Positions 1 through 12,115 of a stretch of DNA of 64,000 nucleotides are shown one piece after another; positions within the stretch are counted from its first letter, which is position 1; every line of letters starts with the position of its first letter. Location: assembly GCA_016801885.1 (NCBI GenBank), contig CM028893.1, positions 6,151,950 to 6,215,949 of the forward strand, given 5' to 3'. A model generated the notes under the pieces. That model was not told the DNA's origin, ran no database searches, and saw nothing but the letters and a program-made list of their open reading frames with translations. Made by a program: the position numbers and the translations under genes. The stretch comes from Toxotes chatareus. Its lineage: Eukaryota; Chordata; Actinopteri; Toxotidae.

Positions 1-2680
1 CCTACTCACTTCTATCCAGTCCCATCACTACCTTTCTCCAATCATCATGTTTGCTGATATTTATTCATTATCTGACTTGTTTCCTTTAGAAATGAACTTC
101 TCTGGATCTGTCAACATTGCACTGAATGAGTTGTTTATTAGAATCCTTGCGTCTATAGCTGGATTGGAAAACCTTGGGTCCAAGCAGCAAGATAATAACT
201 GCTTTCGTGACGCCAGTTAGCCATGAATGCCAGTGTTTGTTTTTACATAGCCAGCAATCTGAAAGGTACCCAGACTCTCTTGAATTTTGTTTGCGAGACA
301 GACCAGGACAACAGTTTGTCCTTTGCACTGGAATTGATGTCCATTGTGCATTTAAAGCAAGAAAAAGAAAGGACTGAACAGGCAAGCAGTGAATTAGGAG
401 ACATTCGCCTTTTTGACTTGTTCGCTTTGGCTGGCTGACTGGTGTTTGGCACGTGCGAGCGCTGTTTGGAGCATTGGCTCCAGCGCTCTTGAAGAAAGTG
501 CTGAGTGCTGGTGAATGTGGTGTAAAGCCACGTGGCTTTGGACTGGGGATCCTTCTCTCGCCCCCGTGTTTGTTCCATCAACATATGTGTTCAGTAAAGC
601 CCTGGCCCTCACTGTGCCACAGTGAATATCTCCCTCGCTTGATGTGGTCTCACACCAGTGCTCTGCGGGTACTGGAGTGGTGCTGCTGAGGTAATACCAC
701 CAGGGACAAGACCTCACCACAACACCCACATAACAAATGTGGGTGTGTGTGAGAATGCATGCAGCCAGTAGTGTGTCTGTTGCTGGCTACTGTTGCACGC
801 ACACTCCCCTCTGCAGAGAGACTTAGACAGCGTACCCTCGTGTTATTCCATAGTTGTTTGTATTTGCATGCTGGCATGTGCATATACTGTGCAGCGCAAT
901 ATGAGAGTTCATGTGTTTGCGATTACTGCGCCTTTGGCATTCAACACTATCACATGTCGCCTTGCACATGCACAACATCCAAAACTATGTCTTTGATTAA
1001 TGGGTGAAGCCTCCCCCCTCTGCTCTCCTACCTCTTCTTCCTCCCCTATCATCCCCACACTCTTCTTTCCTCACCTTCTGCAGTATCTGCTTCTCCTCGG
1101 CATGTGAAGGCACGCACACCTTTTGTGAGCGACTGATTGATTTCTAATTGTTTACATTTCAAGTTTCACTCCCTGTTGCAGATGTTTGTATTTTACTCCT
1201 CGTTCATTGTGCATTTACACAGACATGCACAGACACAAACAGAGACACACTCGTACAATAGGGATGTGTTGATGCCAAAAAGTTTCGTCCAGGAATTTTT
1301 GGATGTCTTAGCCGTGGGTTTTGGCAATGCACGTACTAATTGCCTCCAAGTGGAGGCGATTGTTGCTATTAGACCTCTTATTTTCTGGTTCTGTGTGTGT
1401 GAGTGTGCGTAGGGGCACGTGGGCGAGATTATTCAAGGCCTTTGCCATAAATGTGGTTCCAGTCTGGTTAAATAAGAGAAACAAGCAAAATTAAATTTTG
1501 TCACAGTTTTCAAAACAAGGAAAATTGCAGCCAAACAATAACATCTCAGTCTAAGAAACTCTCAGTCTTGATGGGAATCCCCCACCCAAACACTTTAGTT
1601 CTGTTTTAAATAAATTCAGCAGAGATGTTGCTTTAAAATAAAAATATGTCTAGGACAAGCTGTGTTTCGCCTTGTGGTTGTCGACTTGAAATATACAGAC
1701 TCACAGCAGGGTGGCAGTTAGTAACTTAAATAACTTCAGTAGCACTCCAATGTAAGCTTCTGCGTGAGGTGTTCATAGTGGCCACTTGGCTCCAGCAGCC
1801 TTTCAGTATGTAGCCAATCTCCAGTGTAAGCAACAGTGTTATCCTGAGTTACAGCAGTAATTACCTGCTGCTGAAGGATCCCTGCCACCCATGCGGAGCA
1901 GAGTTTAGGTTAAGCAGTGGGTAAGGTGCAACCCAAAACGGATCGCTCTCTTTAATGTGGGCTCTAATGGCTCTGTGTGGAGCTCGTTGGGCATGTACAG
2001 TACAGTAGCAGAACAAACACACACATCTCCCAGTTTTCCTATCTGGAAAGCCATGTCCTGTTCTGCTTTCTGTACAATTAGCTTGCTGTATCCAGTGCAG
2101 CCGGGTGGTTTACTGGAAGGAGGGGCTGCAATTTAAGTTTCAGTTGATCCCCGAAGCGGTGTCTGTCAACAGTCATAGCAACAATGTGTGAATTCAGAAA
2201 ATGATCAGCTGGTAAATCTATTAAGAAAACAACAATTTGCCACCTAAATACTAATTCCTCTTGCACCATCTGTGCACTGTTTGTGTGAAGTTTAACGATC
2301 CTTCAGAGTCTGCAACTTCAAATATGGCAAAATTTCATCATGTTTGAAAGTAAATTTTCTCTTACTATGACTTGATGCATCTCCAGTGTCTTCTTTACGC
2401 GGCACGAATGAGGGCATTATGATTATTACTACAGCATGGATTTTGTGGTCCCATCAAAAGTTCTATTTTTCATTCTTTTAAATATGAACAAGCCACATTC
2501 CAACAGCTAGTTTTCTGAGTCCAGCAGTAGTTTTATAAAAGGCGTGTGCATTTTCACATTCAGTCCCTCCAGGCACTTTTTCAGATTTTGCAGCATTATC
2601 AACTACGTCCTTCACCTCACTCAGTAAGTAGTTTTGGATGACAGCAAAAGCTACGATTCCAAAATGTAATTTATACTCTT

Positions 2681-2790
2681 CAGTGCATTAAGCAGTGGAG
2701 CTTGGCTGTCTGTAAGTTGTGTATTCCTGAGGGATTTTAAGGTTCTTAAAGTCCAGTGCTTAACTCTGCTTCTCTGGTTGTGCAGTACTT
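2681..2790 (+). repeat. Diverged duplicated segment, copy A
   Basis: This ~105-bp segment resembles 3255-3366 in the same orientation. Both contain AAGCAGTGGAG near the start, GAGGGATTTT in the middle, GTGCTTAACT, and GGTT(G/A)TGCAGTACT at the end, with many substitutions between. This is an old local duplication or two copies of an unnamed element. No flanking target-site duplication was recognised. Confidence 0.55.
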
Positions 2791-3254
2791 ACTGTATATT
2801 GAAAGAAGGTTTTGGTCTGAATGTAGTGGTCTTGCCCTGGTGCATGCTGAGATCCCATCACTGCAGAATGGTATAAGTAATGTGAGCGTAAACATGAGAA
2901 AATCAGGACCATGAAGTGTATGTGTCCAGACCTACAGCAGGGCCACAAACACACACACACGCAAACTCACACACGCCTGTGCACACTCAGTTTTCGCTCT
3001 CAGGGAGCCCTGGGAGAGAACGTAATCTGTTCACAAACCGCAAAATTGAAAAATGACCCTGACACTCCTCCAAATTGAAAAGTGAACAGTGCTTGCAACT
3101 CAAGAAGGCATACTTAGACCAGAGCTTTACACAACACAGAGATAAGCCTTTCACTTAAAAACTAGCACAATTTAAGGATCTCTTTAGGTTGTAGGTGAAG
3201 ATTCATTTGAGTCGCTCGCTCTTGCTCAAACTTGTACATACACACTTTAATGTT

Positions 3255-3366
3255 CTGCAGGGCATAAAGCAGTGGAGCCAGCCAGTGAGTCAGTGTATAC
3301 TTGAGGGATTTTTTTTGTTCTTATAGACTGGTGCTTAACTATAGGTATCACTGGTTATGCAGTACT
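3255..3366 (+). repeat. Diverged duplicated segment, copy B
   Basis: This is the partner of 2681-2790, in the same order and orientation about 570 bp downstream. The shared blocks are AAGCAGTGGAG, GAGGGATTTT, GTGCTTAACT and TGCAGTACT. The T-run in the middle is expanded in this copy. Confidence 0.55.
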
Positions 3367-3498
3367 GAACAGCGCATTCAAAGGACACATGCACCAAAGA
3401 GTAAGTACAACCTAAGTCCTTTTAGTTTACCGTAAGTTTAGTATAATACTTTGGAATATGTGAAAACTATACTTACTCAGTACAAATGATACCAGAAG

Positions 3499-3539
3499 GA
3501 ATGAGTAAGTGTCACTGATGTAGTTGATCTTACTCATTC
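3499..3539. repeat. Inverted repeat (hairpin)
   Basis: Arms GAATGAGTAAG (3499-3509) and CTTACTCATTC (3529-3539) are perfect 11-bp complements separated by 19 bases. The pairing extends imperfectly a few bases outward. No gene is attached. It may be a remnant of a small inverted-repeat element. Confidence 0.6.
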
Positions 3540-4780
3540 TCCTGCCATTTTGAGGGGCCAGAGGTTAGTAAAAGATAAACTTATCCCAGCGTTGTTACGG
3601 TTCTCTCCTGCCTGAACTTGTTTGACTATAGATGTGAAAAAAACAAAAAAACTTGGTGAATATTTTCTTTATCTTATCATTGTTTGGTTTAGCTTTTTCT
3701 AATTTTGCAGACCTGGTGGTTTGGCCAAGCATTGGTTGGCTTTACCACAGTGAGATGAAGTAGATGGATGCCTGTTTGCAAGGTTTGAAAAACACATGAT
3801 GTACTGCTTACTAAACTGTGTTTGTGCATTTTGAATTTGTTAGCTGTGGCTTAGAAATCAAACAACACAAAAACCTCTGTCAAACAAATTCAAAGCATCC
3901 AAAGGACGGTTTTTAGGGAAAATGGTATTATAATGACCTGTAGCACAATTCCCAGCAGCACTGATGAGTAATGCACATGATGTGTTTGAAGTATTCAGTG
4001 TCTCCTAATCAGCAATATGCCTTCATTATAAACTCTATTTTACCCTCAGGAAACATATCATATACTCAGAGACAGCTTGTTTTAGATGTCATGGCCTTGT
4101 GGTCTTCCACAGATCATGCATGTTACCCTCTTACAACAAGTACAACAAGTTGTGTGTAGTCATAGCTTAATTGGTCTTGCCTCTGTGTACCAGTGCATGA
4201 GGTTTACAAAAGGCCCTCAGGCTGATTGTGAGAACGGCCCCGTTCTCTGATTTGAAGTTGAGTGCAGAAACCACGGAGGCTCTGAGAAACTGGGCCTTTT
4301 TTCTGTTCATCCGGCAACGTGGTATTAATTCCAATGATGCTTCCCAGATGCATGTACCGGACACTGAGTTTGGAGAAGCTGATATGTTAAGCATAGGATA
4401 AGCAGTCAAAGCCATTGTGCAATGCCAAAGCTATTTTAAAGGATCAAAATTTAAGTGTGTATGTGTTTTTTTTTTGTTTTTTTTTCTCGACCACCTTAAA
4501 AAGCTTTAAAACTCTGGGCCTTGAGCTAAGTTTCACTTTGCTTTTCCCCATTCAGTTTTGTTTTTCTTTTTCATTATACTTACTTCAAACAGTAGGAATA
4601 CAAGATCTGTTCAGAGGTCAGAAGCAGAAAGGTACAAACCTTTTACAAGAAAAAAAACAAAACAAACAAAAGCGGCTACCTATAAGTTCTGTATCAGAGC
4701 AGCATCTGGTGCTTTAGGGGATGTGCATCCTCCCACAACATGCGTGCAAACTTTAGAGTCGTTTTTTTTTTCTGAATCCT

Positions 4781-4869
4781 GACCCAACTCCCAGTGAAAG
4801 GTGACCCAGTGGAGTATTGAAGCTTCCAGATTTATGAGCCCGTAGTGAACGATGAAGGTCCCGCGATGA
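4781..4869 (+). repeat. 89-bp direct repeat, copy 1
   Basis: These 89 bases recur at 6330-6418 with only two substitutions by eye. The segment starts GACCCAACTCCCAGTG and ends GTCCCGCGATGA. It has no credible open reading frame and no RNA-gene hallmark that I recognise. The flanks of the two copies are unrelated. Confidence 0.9.
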
Positions 4870-5669
4870 AAACATTGTCTGGAGGCCTTGGGCCGGGAGC
4901 CAGGGTGTTAGTTGACTAAAGACAACTATTCGTGCTGGTGTTCCCTTGTCCCCCAATGAAATGTCTGCATTGTGTTGTTATACGGGGTGTCTGTAAAGAT
5001 AGCCTGCTTGTGATTTATTGTATTAATCTTCGCATCGCCGTGGAGCCAAATGTGAATATCTGTGGTAACAATATAAAGCCATCAATCATTTGATCGCTGA
5101 AGAAATAATTAATATTGTGCAGAAAGGAAGCAAGAGCTCATCTCTAAATATTTAGAAAGGAAAAAAAAATATATTGGAACTGAATTTTTAAAGAAAGAGG
5201 AGAATTAGCCTGTCTAACATATTCCTGTTGACCTCTGCAGTTTTAAGCTCAGTTTGATTTCCTCAAAGTTAAGAATGTGCTGTTCACTGTTCGGTTGTGA
5301 GTTGTGGCGCCTTGGGTTTTACAGGTTGAACCACAAGCAAATGAGCAGCATTTCTCACAATCAGAATTTTTTTTTTTTTTTCTGAATGAGCTCACTGGGA
5401 TAATGATAGGGGATGAAGTACAGCAGAGGAGCTTCTCTTCTACTCCATCTCTCACTGGGATGCCATAGATGATGGAGTGATGGGAGGTGAGGGACTGTGG
5501 GTGTCCAACGGGTGAGGGAGAGGTTTTAAAAGCCTGGCGCTGCTTTGCCCTCAATTGCATGGCGGCACGAGGCAAAAGACACCAATTAGAGGGAGGCGCA
5601 GAGTGAAGGCCTACTAGATGAGCTCAGCCTGCGGCTCATGTCTGGCACACACATGTATTTGTGCGCGTG

Positions 5670-5692
5670 CACACACACACACACACACACAC
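5670..5692. repeat. (CA)n microsatellite
   Basis: A run of about 12 CA units. The open frames that cross it are artefacts of the repeat. Confidence 0.95.
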
Positions 5693-6329
5693 GGCTTTGT
5701 GTGTCCTTTGTTTGCGAGAATCTGATGACAATAGGCCAGAAGGAGAAAAGTGTTCGTCTGTACCCGCTAATGATTTAAAATGTGTACATATGTGTGTGAT
5801 ATATAGCCAGGCCATCTCTGTCTATGGGTGGGAGGATTTATTTTAACACCCTCTTATTTTCTGTCTGATGCCAGAAGCTATGGGTTTGTGTAAACCTCTG
5901 CCACACTTGAGAAGGCTTAGACCACCCCAAACACTGCAGACAAGTCTCGTCAGTGTTTGTCATACATCCCCTTTAGACTCTGTATACTGTACGTACAATG
6001 TATGTGAATGTGGGTTTTGAAGGGAACTGGGGAGGCAACTGGGAGCTAGAACTGATATTTGAAGCTCAGAGACATGTGCTCTGTTCTCTTGAGATGTTGT
6101 TGCTGTAACAGGTTGTTAATAAAGATTTTACTGGATTTACTAAATTAACCTTTACCTCACTGTAAAGGTCAGATTTTAAATTCAGCCACTTATTAAAGTT
6201 GGGTTCTTGCTTATTGAAACTTAGGGTGCTTATCAGTCTAGAGCTCATGTTTCTCTAAGATTGAAGTCACTTTTTTGCAGCTGTTTTTTATTATTATTAT
6301 TTTGTCTTTAAGGTCACGATGATTCTCCC

Positions 6330-6418
6330 GACCCAACTCCCAGTGAAAGGTGACCCACTGGAGCATTGAAGCTTCCAGATTTATGAGCCCGTAGTGAACG
6401 ATGAAGGTCCCGCGATGA
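6330..6418 (+). repeat. 89-bp direct repeat, copy 2, flanked by short direct repeats
   Basis: This copy is about 98% identical to 4781-4869. It is bracketed by the 10-mer CGATGATTCT at 6317-6326 and 6413-6422, which looks like a target-site duplication from insertion. The second 10-mer overlaps the last bases of the shared unit, so the true element end is uncertain. The identity of the element is unknown. Confidence 0.85.
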
Positions 6419-9400
6419 TTCTACTGTGCTTTAACAAGGCTGTTGAGCAGCTTTGGAGATGAGCCTCGAAATGTCTTGTAGTTTTGTCTGTCAGACACAA
6501 GGTGCTGCTCTTGAGCTGTGAAGACCTCAACAGAAGTTATTGCTGAGAAGTTGACTTTCTCTTATTTCTTTATTTTATTTTTTTGCAGTGCTTGAAAGTG
6601 AAAAAAAAAAGATGTTTAATACCTGAGTTACACGTGTTCAGCACCTTTCGAGGTAGATACCACTTTATGTCTCTTACTCATTTCTGAATATCACAAAAAA
6701 TGTAGCCCCTTGCTGACAAATCGGGGTCAAGATAGAAAGCTGCTTATTCTTCCTCTCCTCTCCTGCTGTTCAGTTTTACTGTCTGAGCTGCAAACTCCAT
6801 GCTGGTTGGGAGTTCACTACAGTAGCATGTTTAAACAGCTGTGAGCCCAAAAGCTCCTGGGGAAAACAGGGTAAAGGGGTTTTTATGTGGGAGCGGGATG
6901 GGATGGGGGTGCGCTGATCCATTGCGGCTCTTTTCCTGTGCGGTTACTCTCCAGTCATGCATCTAAATGTTTCCTCTCCTCCTCCATCACCTGGGCAAGG
7001 AGGACATGTGAGGTTTCCTTTCATGAGCGTGCGCTCGGCGATTCTGTTTTGTAAACTGTGAAAGAGAAACTTGATGGAGTTTCCACATTTCATTGGCAAT
7101 GTAAAGGAACACAGCCAATGGCGTGAGTTTTGTAAACTCACTGGCTTTTCTCAAAGTGTATTTACTTGGCATGCTAACATGCACAGATTTAGCTGTTACA
7201 CACTTTCATACAGTCACACAAACACACACACACAGTTCCTCATCTCTCGCTATCATTCTTTTTCTCTCTCTGTCTCTCTAACTCTCACTCTTAAACAGGG
7301 CTTTGTCATTTCATTGTAAGCACATGTTGTTTTGCAGAAAAGACTGATGCTGTCTTTCTTCTTGGGAGGACACTGTCTCATAATATTTCAGCCTTGAAGA
7401 AGTAGACTGACCCACACTGCCATCCACAGGCTGCACCATTAGCATGGCTGAAAATATTGATTTTTACTGCTTTAATGGGCATGTATGACATTATACCAAG
7501 CATATAAATAAAGTTTAAATGATCACAAAATAATCTGACAATCATATCATGTTACTCCTTAAAGACAGAGCTAATACCCTTTAAATAGACGAAGGATTTC
7601 TGCACGCAGCTCTTCGCACAGCATTCACTTGGCACCATTGATCGTCCTCTTCAGTTGGCGAGGATGCCTCCCCTGTTTCGTCTCTGGTTACATCCAGAGC
7701 AGTGATGTCAGCTAATTTCTTTTGCCATTATCTTGCGGTCATACATACTTGGATTCTGAGTTTCTTGAAGCTTGGTGTTGCGTTGCTACAACAGCCTCCT
7801 GTCCTGTCTTTTTTTTTTTCCAGAGGAGCCTTAAAGCTCCTCTTCACTGTTGGGCAGGAGTCTGAGGGGAAATTTGGAGGAAAAGATGGGCATTTTTTGA
7901 GTCCTGTTTATCTTGAGGCTTTGGTGAAAAACCATAATATGTGTCCCGTGGGCCATATTTCCTTGTTGACCTACTATCGAGCGCTCTGTATTTGATATGC
8001 CAGTGGTTTTGGAAAAGGATGGGGCAGGACGGCAGGCATGTGAGTGCTCTTTTCCATATAGATCTGTGATATGCTCCGTAGGTTTAGACAGACTGAGCTG
8101 AAACGCTATCCGGTAAATTTTATGCAAGAGGGATGGAAAGAGAAAAGACAACTTAATGGAGTGACAGCCTGAAAAAGAGAGAGGCTTAAAGAGAGAAAAT
8201 GCAGATGAAATGGAAGTGGGTATGGCTGAACTGAGTCACTGCATGTGCTCTTTTTTCCACTTTTTCTTCTCTGCTGTTATTCAGGGTGTCGTTCACCATC
8301 TGTCTGGTGTCACTTCCTTGTCTTTTCTTTTCAGATTATGTTAATAAAAAGCTCCACAATCCGACCTGTTAAACGATATGATGATCAGTCTCCTCGTGTC
8401 TGTTTGCTGTGTGGTTGCATCCTCTACGTGTTTCTCAGCTGATTACAGAAGCATATGGGTGAGGAATGCTTGATTGCAGAGCCGCACTGTGGCCAGCTGA
8501 TTGATTGTTTCCTCTCTCTAAATGTGGGTGCTGCAGGACAAAGCCCAGTTGATGTGTTGAAGTGTGACTGCCTGACAGAACTGTCAGCACTCCCAGCACC
8601 ATGGCAAGCTGTGGACGGAGAGGTATATTGCGTAAGAGCTTATGTCATGAATCCTATACGGAATCAAAAAAGAGTCAGTAAGATTTGGATCTTTCTGGTC
8701 CTGCTTTTACAGCCAGAATCAGGCCAATTTCAAATTGTGTGTGTACATGTGTAACCTCTGGGTCTCGCACAGTGTGGGACCTTTGACTACTGAGATACTT
8801 TTCTGCTTTGCTTTTTTCCCTGCAGTTCCAAATCTTGAAATAATTTTAGTTTGAATCCTCCATTATGAAGGCAATCATTTAACAAGGAATAGAAAAGACT
8901 GAGGTTTGCCACAGATTTTCTCAAATTTTAAACTGGCTTGTTCATATTTGAACAGTAATAAAAGCCAACATGTTTCAGCCTGAGATGAGAATGAATAATA
9001 GCCTGAGAAGTATTTTTCTTAAAATCTAATTGCATGTGTACAGAAAAATTTGGTGAATTTCTGTGTTTCTCAGAGGGAATTGGAACAATGTGCTGGAGGT
9101 GTCATCCATTTTTTCTTTAATCATTTCCATATTTGTAGGTCAGATACAGGTCATAACAAGGAACTGAAGTACACATGCTCCTTTGCTCTCCTTGTTATTG
9201 CATCATTATTTAACCAAGTGAAAAATGTCAGATTTCAGAGGACGCTCCAAGGGTTAAAGCCTCCTTTGACCACCTTTATCATATTACTATCACTTTCTCT
9301 GATTGTCTCAGAGCCAAAGACAACACACAATACATTTTAAGCAATGAAAAACACATGTTACTGATGTGACTCAATTTTGGGGTTAAAAAAGTGAAACCTT

Positions 9401-12069
9401 AGCTGTACGCTGCATATACAGGGCATCAGGCACGTCTCCTTGTGGCTTGAAAAGCTTCAGCTCTCTTTGAGTGTAAATGCTCCACACTCACACATCATGC
9501 ATAATAAGCCGCTGAGACAAACCAGGTGCCCTTTTTTATTTGGAGGAGGAGGAATCGCCGGTGAACTGTTCCGTCTCGTTCTGCGATTATGAACGAGGTT
9601 AACGAGAGATCCTGTTTCATGTCTGCAGTTCAAGAAGAAGAAGTTCTAGAAGACCTGCTTTAAAACTTTGAACTTAGTTTCTCTTAACACTCATGTCATG
9701 AATCAGACACAATATTGACTCTATGTCTCTTCACTTAGATTAACTATTTGCTTGAGTTAATTACAGTGTTTTCCATGTTTTTGAGTTTATACTGTAGTTT
9801 TCCATTTAAGTTTTGGCACCAGTGATGTTTCATTTGTCCCAGTCACTGGTCTTTTATAAGCTGCTGTGGATCCTGACATGATCATAGCTGTCATATTTAC
9901 AGTTCTGCAAACCTGATGGAGGCTATTGCAGCCAAAAAATCTTTGGTTTCACAGTTTTGATTGCTGCAAATGGCTGCAATATTTTTTCATCATAACTCAG
10001 CGTTTCCCTAGACAGCTTAATGAAACAAGCTGTCCAGGGTTTATGTTCATCAGGAGTCACAGAAACTGGTCCTAACTACCCTGGAGTGAATTAAATTTGG
10101 TCCTTTAAAGCAGAGGATTGAGGTATCAAACTGCTTAAAGAAGAAAAACATCCTGTGATCTTGAGAAGAGCTGTTTTAAGCTGTTAAAGGCAGTTAAGAG
10201 GAAAGATTTGGTTGTAATCCAAACATTAGCTCAGCCACTGTGACAGCAGTCATTCAGTCACTCTCAAAAGTTCTGCCAAATGGGGAGCTTTGAGCTGTGA
10301 CAAGTTTTAGTCTCTGTCAAATTCAGAGAATCCCTTGTCCTGTATTGTATTGTGTAGTAAATCACACTATGCAAATCATTCTTAAAACAGTGGGCATTAA
10401 TGTCTCTTGTTGTTTCCCAAACATGTTTACTTGATCTGGAAAGAACACCAGCGATAAATGAACCATCTGCTTGCTGCTCTGCTCTGCTCTCTGCTTTTTA
10501 TGATCAGATAAAACAGAGCAAGCTGTTAATTACTGATACACATGTTTATTGATTGCAAGTCCCACTTTATAACTTGTAGCCTTATGTCACCGAGCACAAT
10601 TTCTTTTACAAGGGAGCAGTTTTTTATTTTTAAAGCGACAAAAACAAAAGCAGTTCTGCAGTGTGCATGTAACTTCAGAGTAATTTATTTTGAAATGCAT
10701 GAGGAAACCAAAACAAATTAGACACTCAGACAGGAAGGAGTTGGGGGGTAAAGGGATGACAACGTCTGGATGCATATCAGAAATGAACAACCCCAGATGG
10801 AGCAGTGACGTCTTCTGTTCAGTTTCACAGGGCCGAGACGAGGATGTGCCGTCACTGCCACCCACTAACTTGTATTGCAATATGAAATGTTTTTATTCTC
10901 CATGACTTTGTTTTATTGTTATTTTAATGGCCAATTTAACATAGCACCAATAAATAATATATATACATGTATTATTTGAATTATTTAAATAGTGTAAACC
11001 AGGTCAGATGAGAGGTTAAGTGACCTCTCTCAGACATAACATATATTTGCATTTATTTAACTCACTGGAGTTTGAAATGTCTTTGCTCTTATGTGTCCAC
11101 ACATAGTAGAAATAGATAAAAATTTAATTACCCAAGGTCTTAAGCATCCAGTTGCTTGAATGGCTTCAAAGGTATAAATAATTCATATGAAGATAATATG
11201 TACTGAGTGTAAATTTCCAGAGTGTGCAGTTTAATAGCTGCATTAATTAATTTTGCAGTTGTATTGATTTGTATTTGAGTTTTCTGAAAAATCAGCACAG
11301 TTTCAGAAAATGTATGTAAACTGTTCTGAAAAGATATGATATCCAGATGAAATGGCAATATGGTCTCCATTTTGAAACACAGGGGATCAGTCAAGCTAGA
11401 TGCCGGCTAGGAGTCCATAAATAAGCCAAGGTGCTTTGCGTCTGCCCAGATCTGGATGCAAGTCCCACGCTCCCCGTTTCCTTCCAGCCCACCTTGGCGG
11501 GCCAGTTTAGTCGCCTCCAGCGGCTTTACACGGCTAATTTATGCCCATCCCCTCCTGTCATACCCTCTTTAAAACGCCACAGTGGCCATGGTTGGGTTAA
11601 GGAGGGAGGCATGTGTATGGGGAGAGTGCTGGCGTAGAGGGACCCTGATGTAGTTTGCCTGTGCGTTCACCAGAAAGCTGCTAAAACATATGAGCTCCCC
11701 TGAATGTGCTAATGGGAAAAGCTTGGTGCTGAGAACGTATGAACGCGGTTTCAGGAAGCAGTAAATGTCACTGTTGATTCTTAATTACGTGCCCCATTCC
11801 TCCTCTGTGCTGTGGGCTGCATGTGGAGTTTTAGAGGTTTGCTCAGGTGGGATCAGATTGTGGTTACTGGCTTATTCAAAATGTCACTATAAAGAGTACA
11901 GTAAATTATTATAATATATTACATCTTAAATATAGTTTTGCTTGTTTTTTAAAGAAAAAAGGGCCTTTGCTCACCTTCCTTACTGAGAAATAATTTGTTT
12001 ATAGATTTGTTTATTTATTTATTTATTAAACAGATGTCATAGTTAATGTTTTTATATATTCTTGGGCTG

Positions 12070-12115
12070 TGTTTTAGCCACACTAGCGGCGTGGCTCTAA
12101 GGATGGCAATGTCAG
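12070..12115 (-). repeat. Fragment of a fish interspersed repeat (end part)
   Basis: The words TTTTAGCCACACTAGC, GTGGCTCTAAGGATGGCAAT and GTCAGTCTGTC match, from memory, the reverse complement of the end of a repeat common in percomorph fishes. Related copies of the body lie near 22640 and 35305. Only a fragment is recognisable. Confidence 0.45.
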
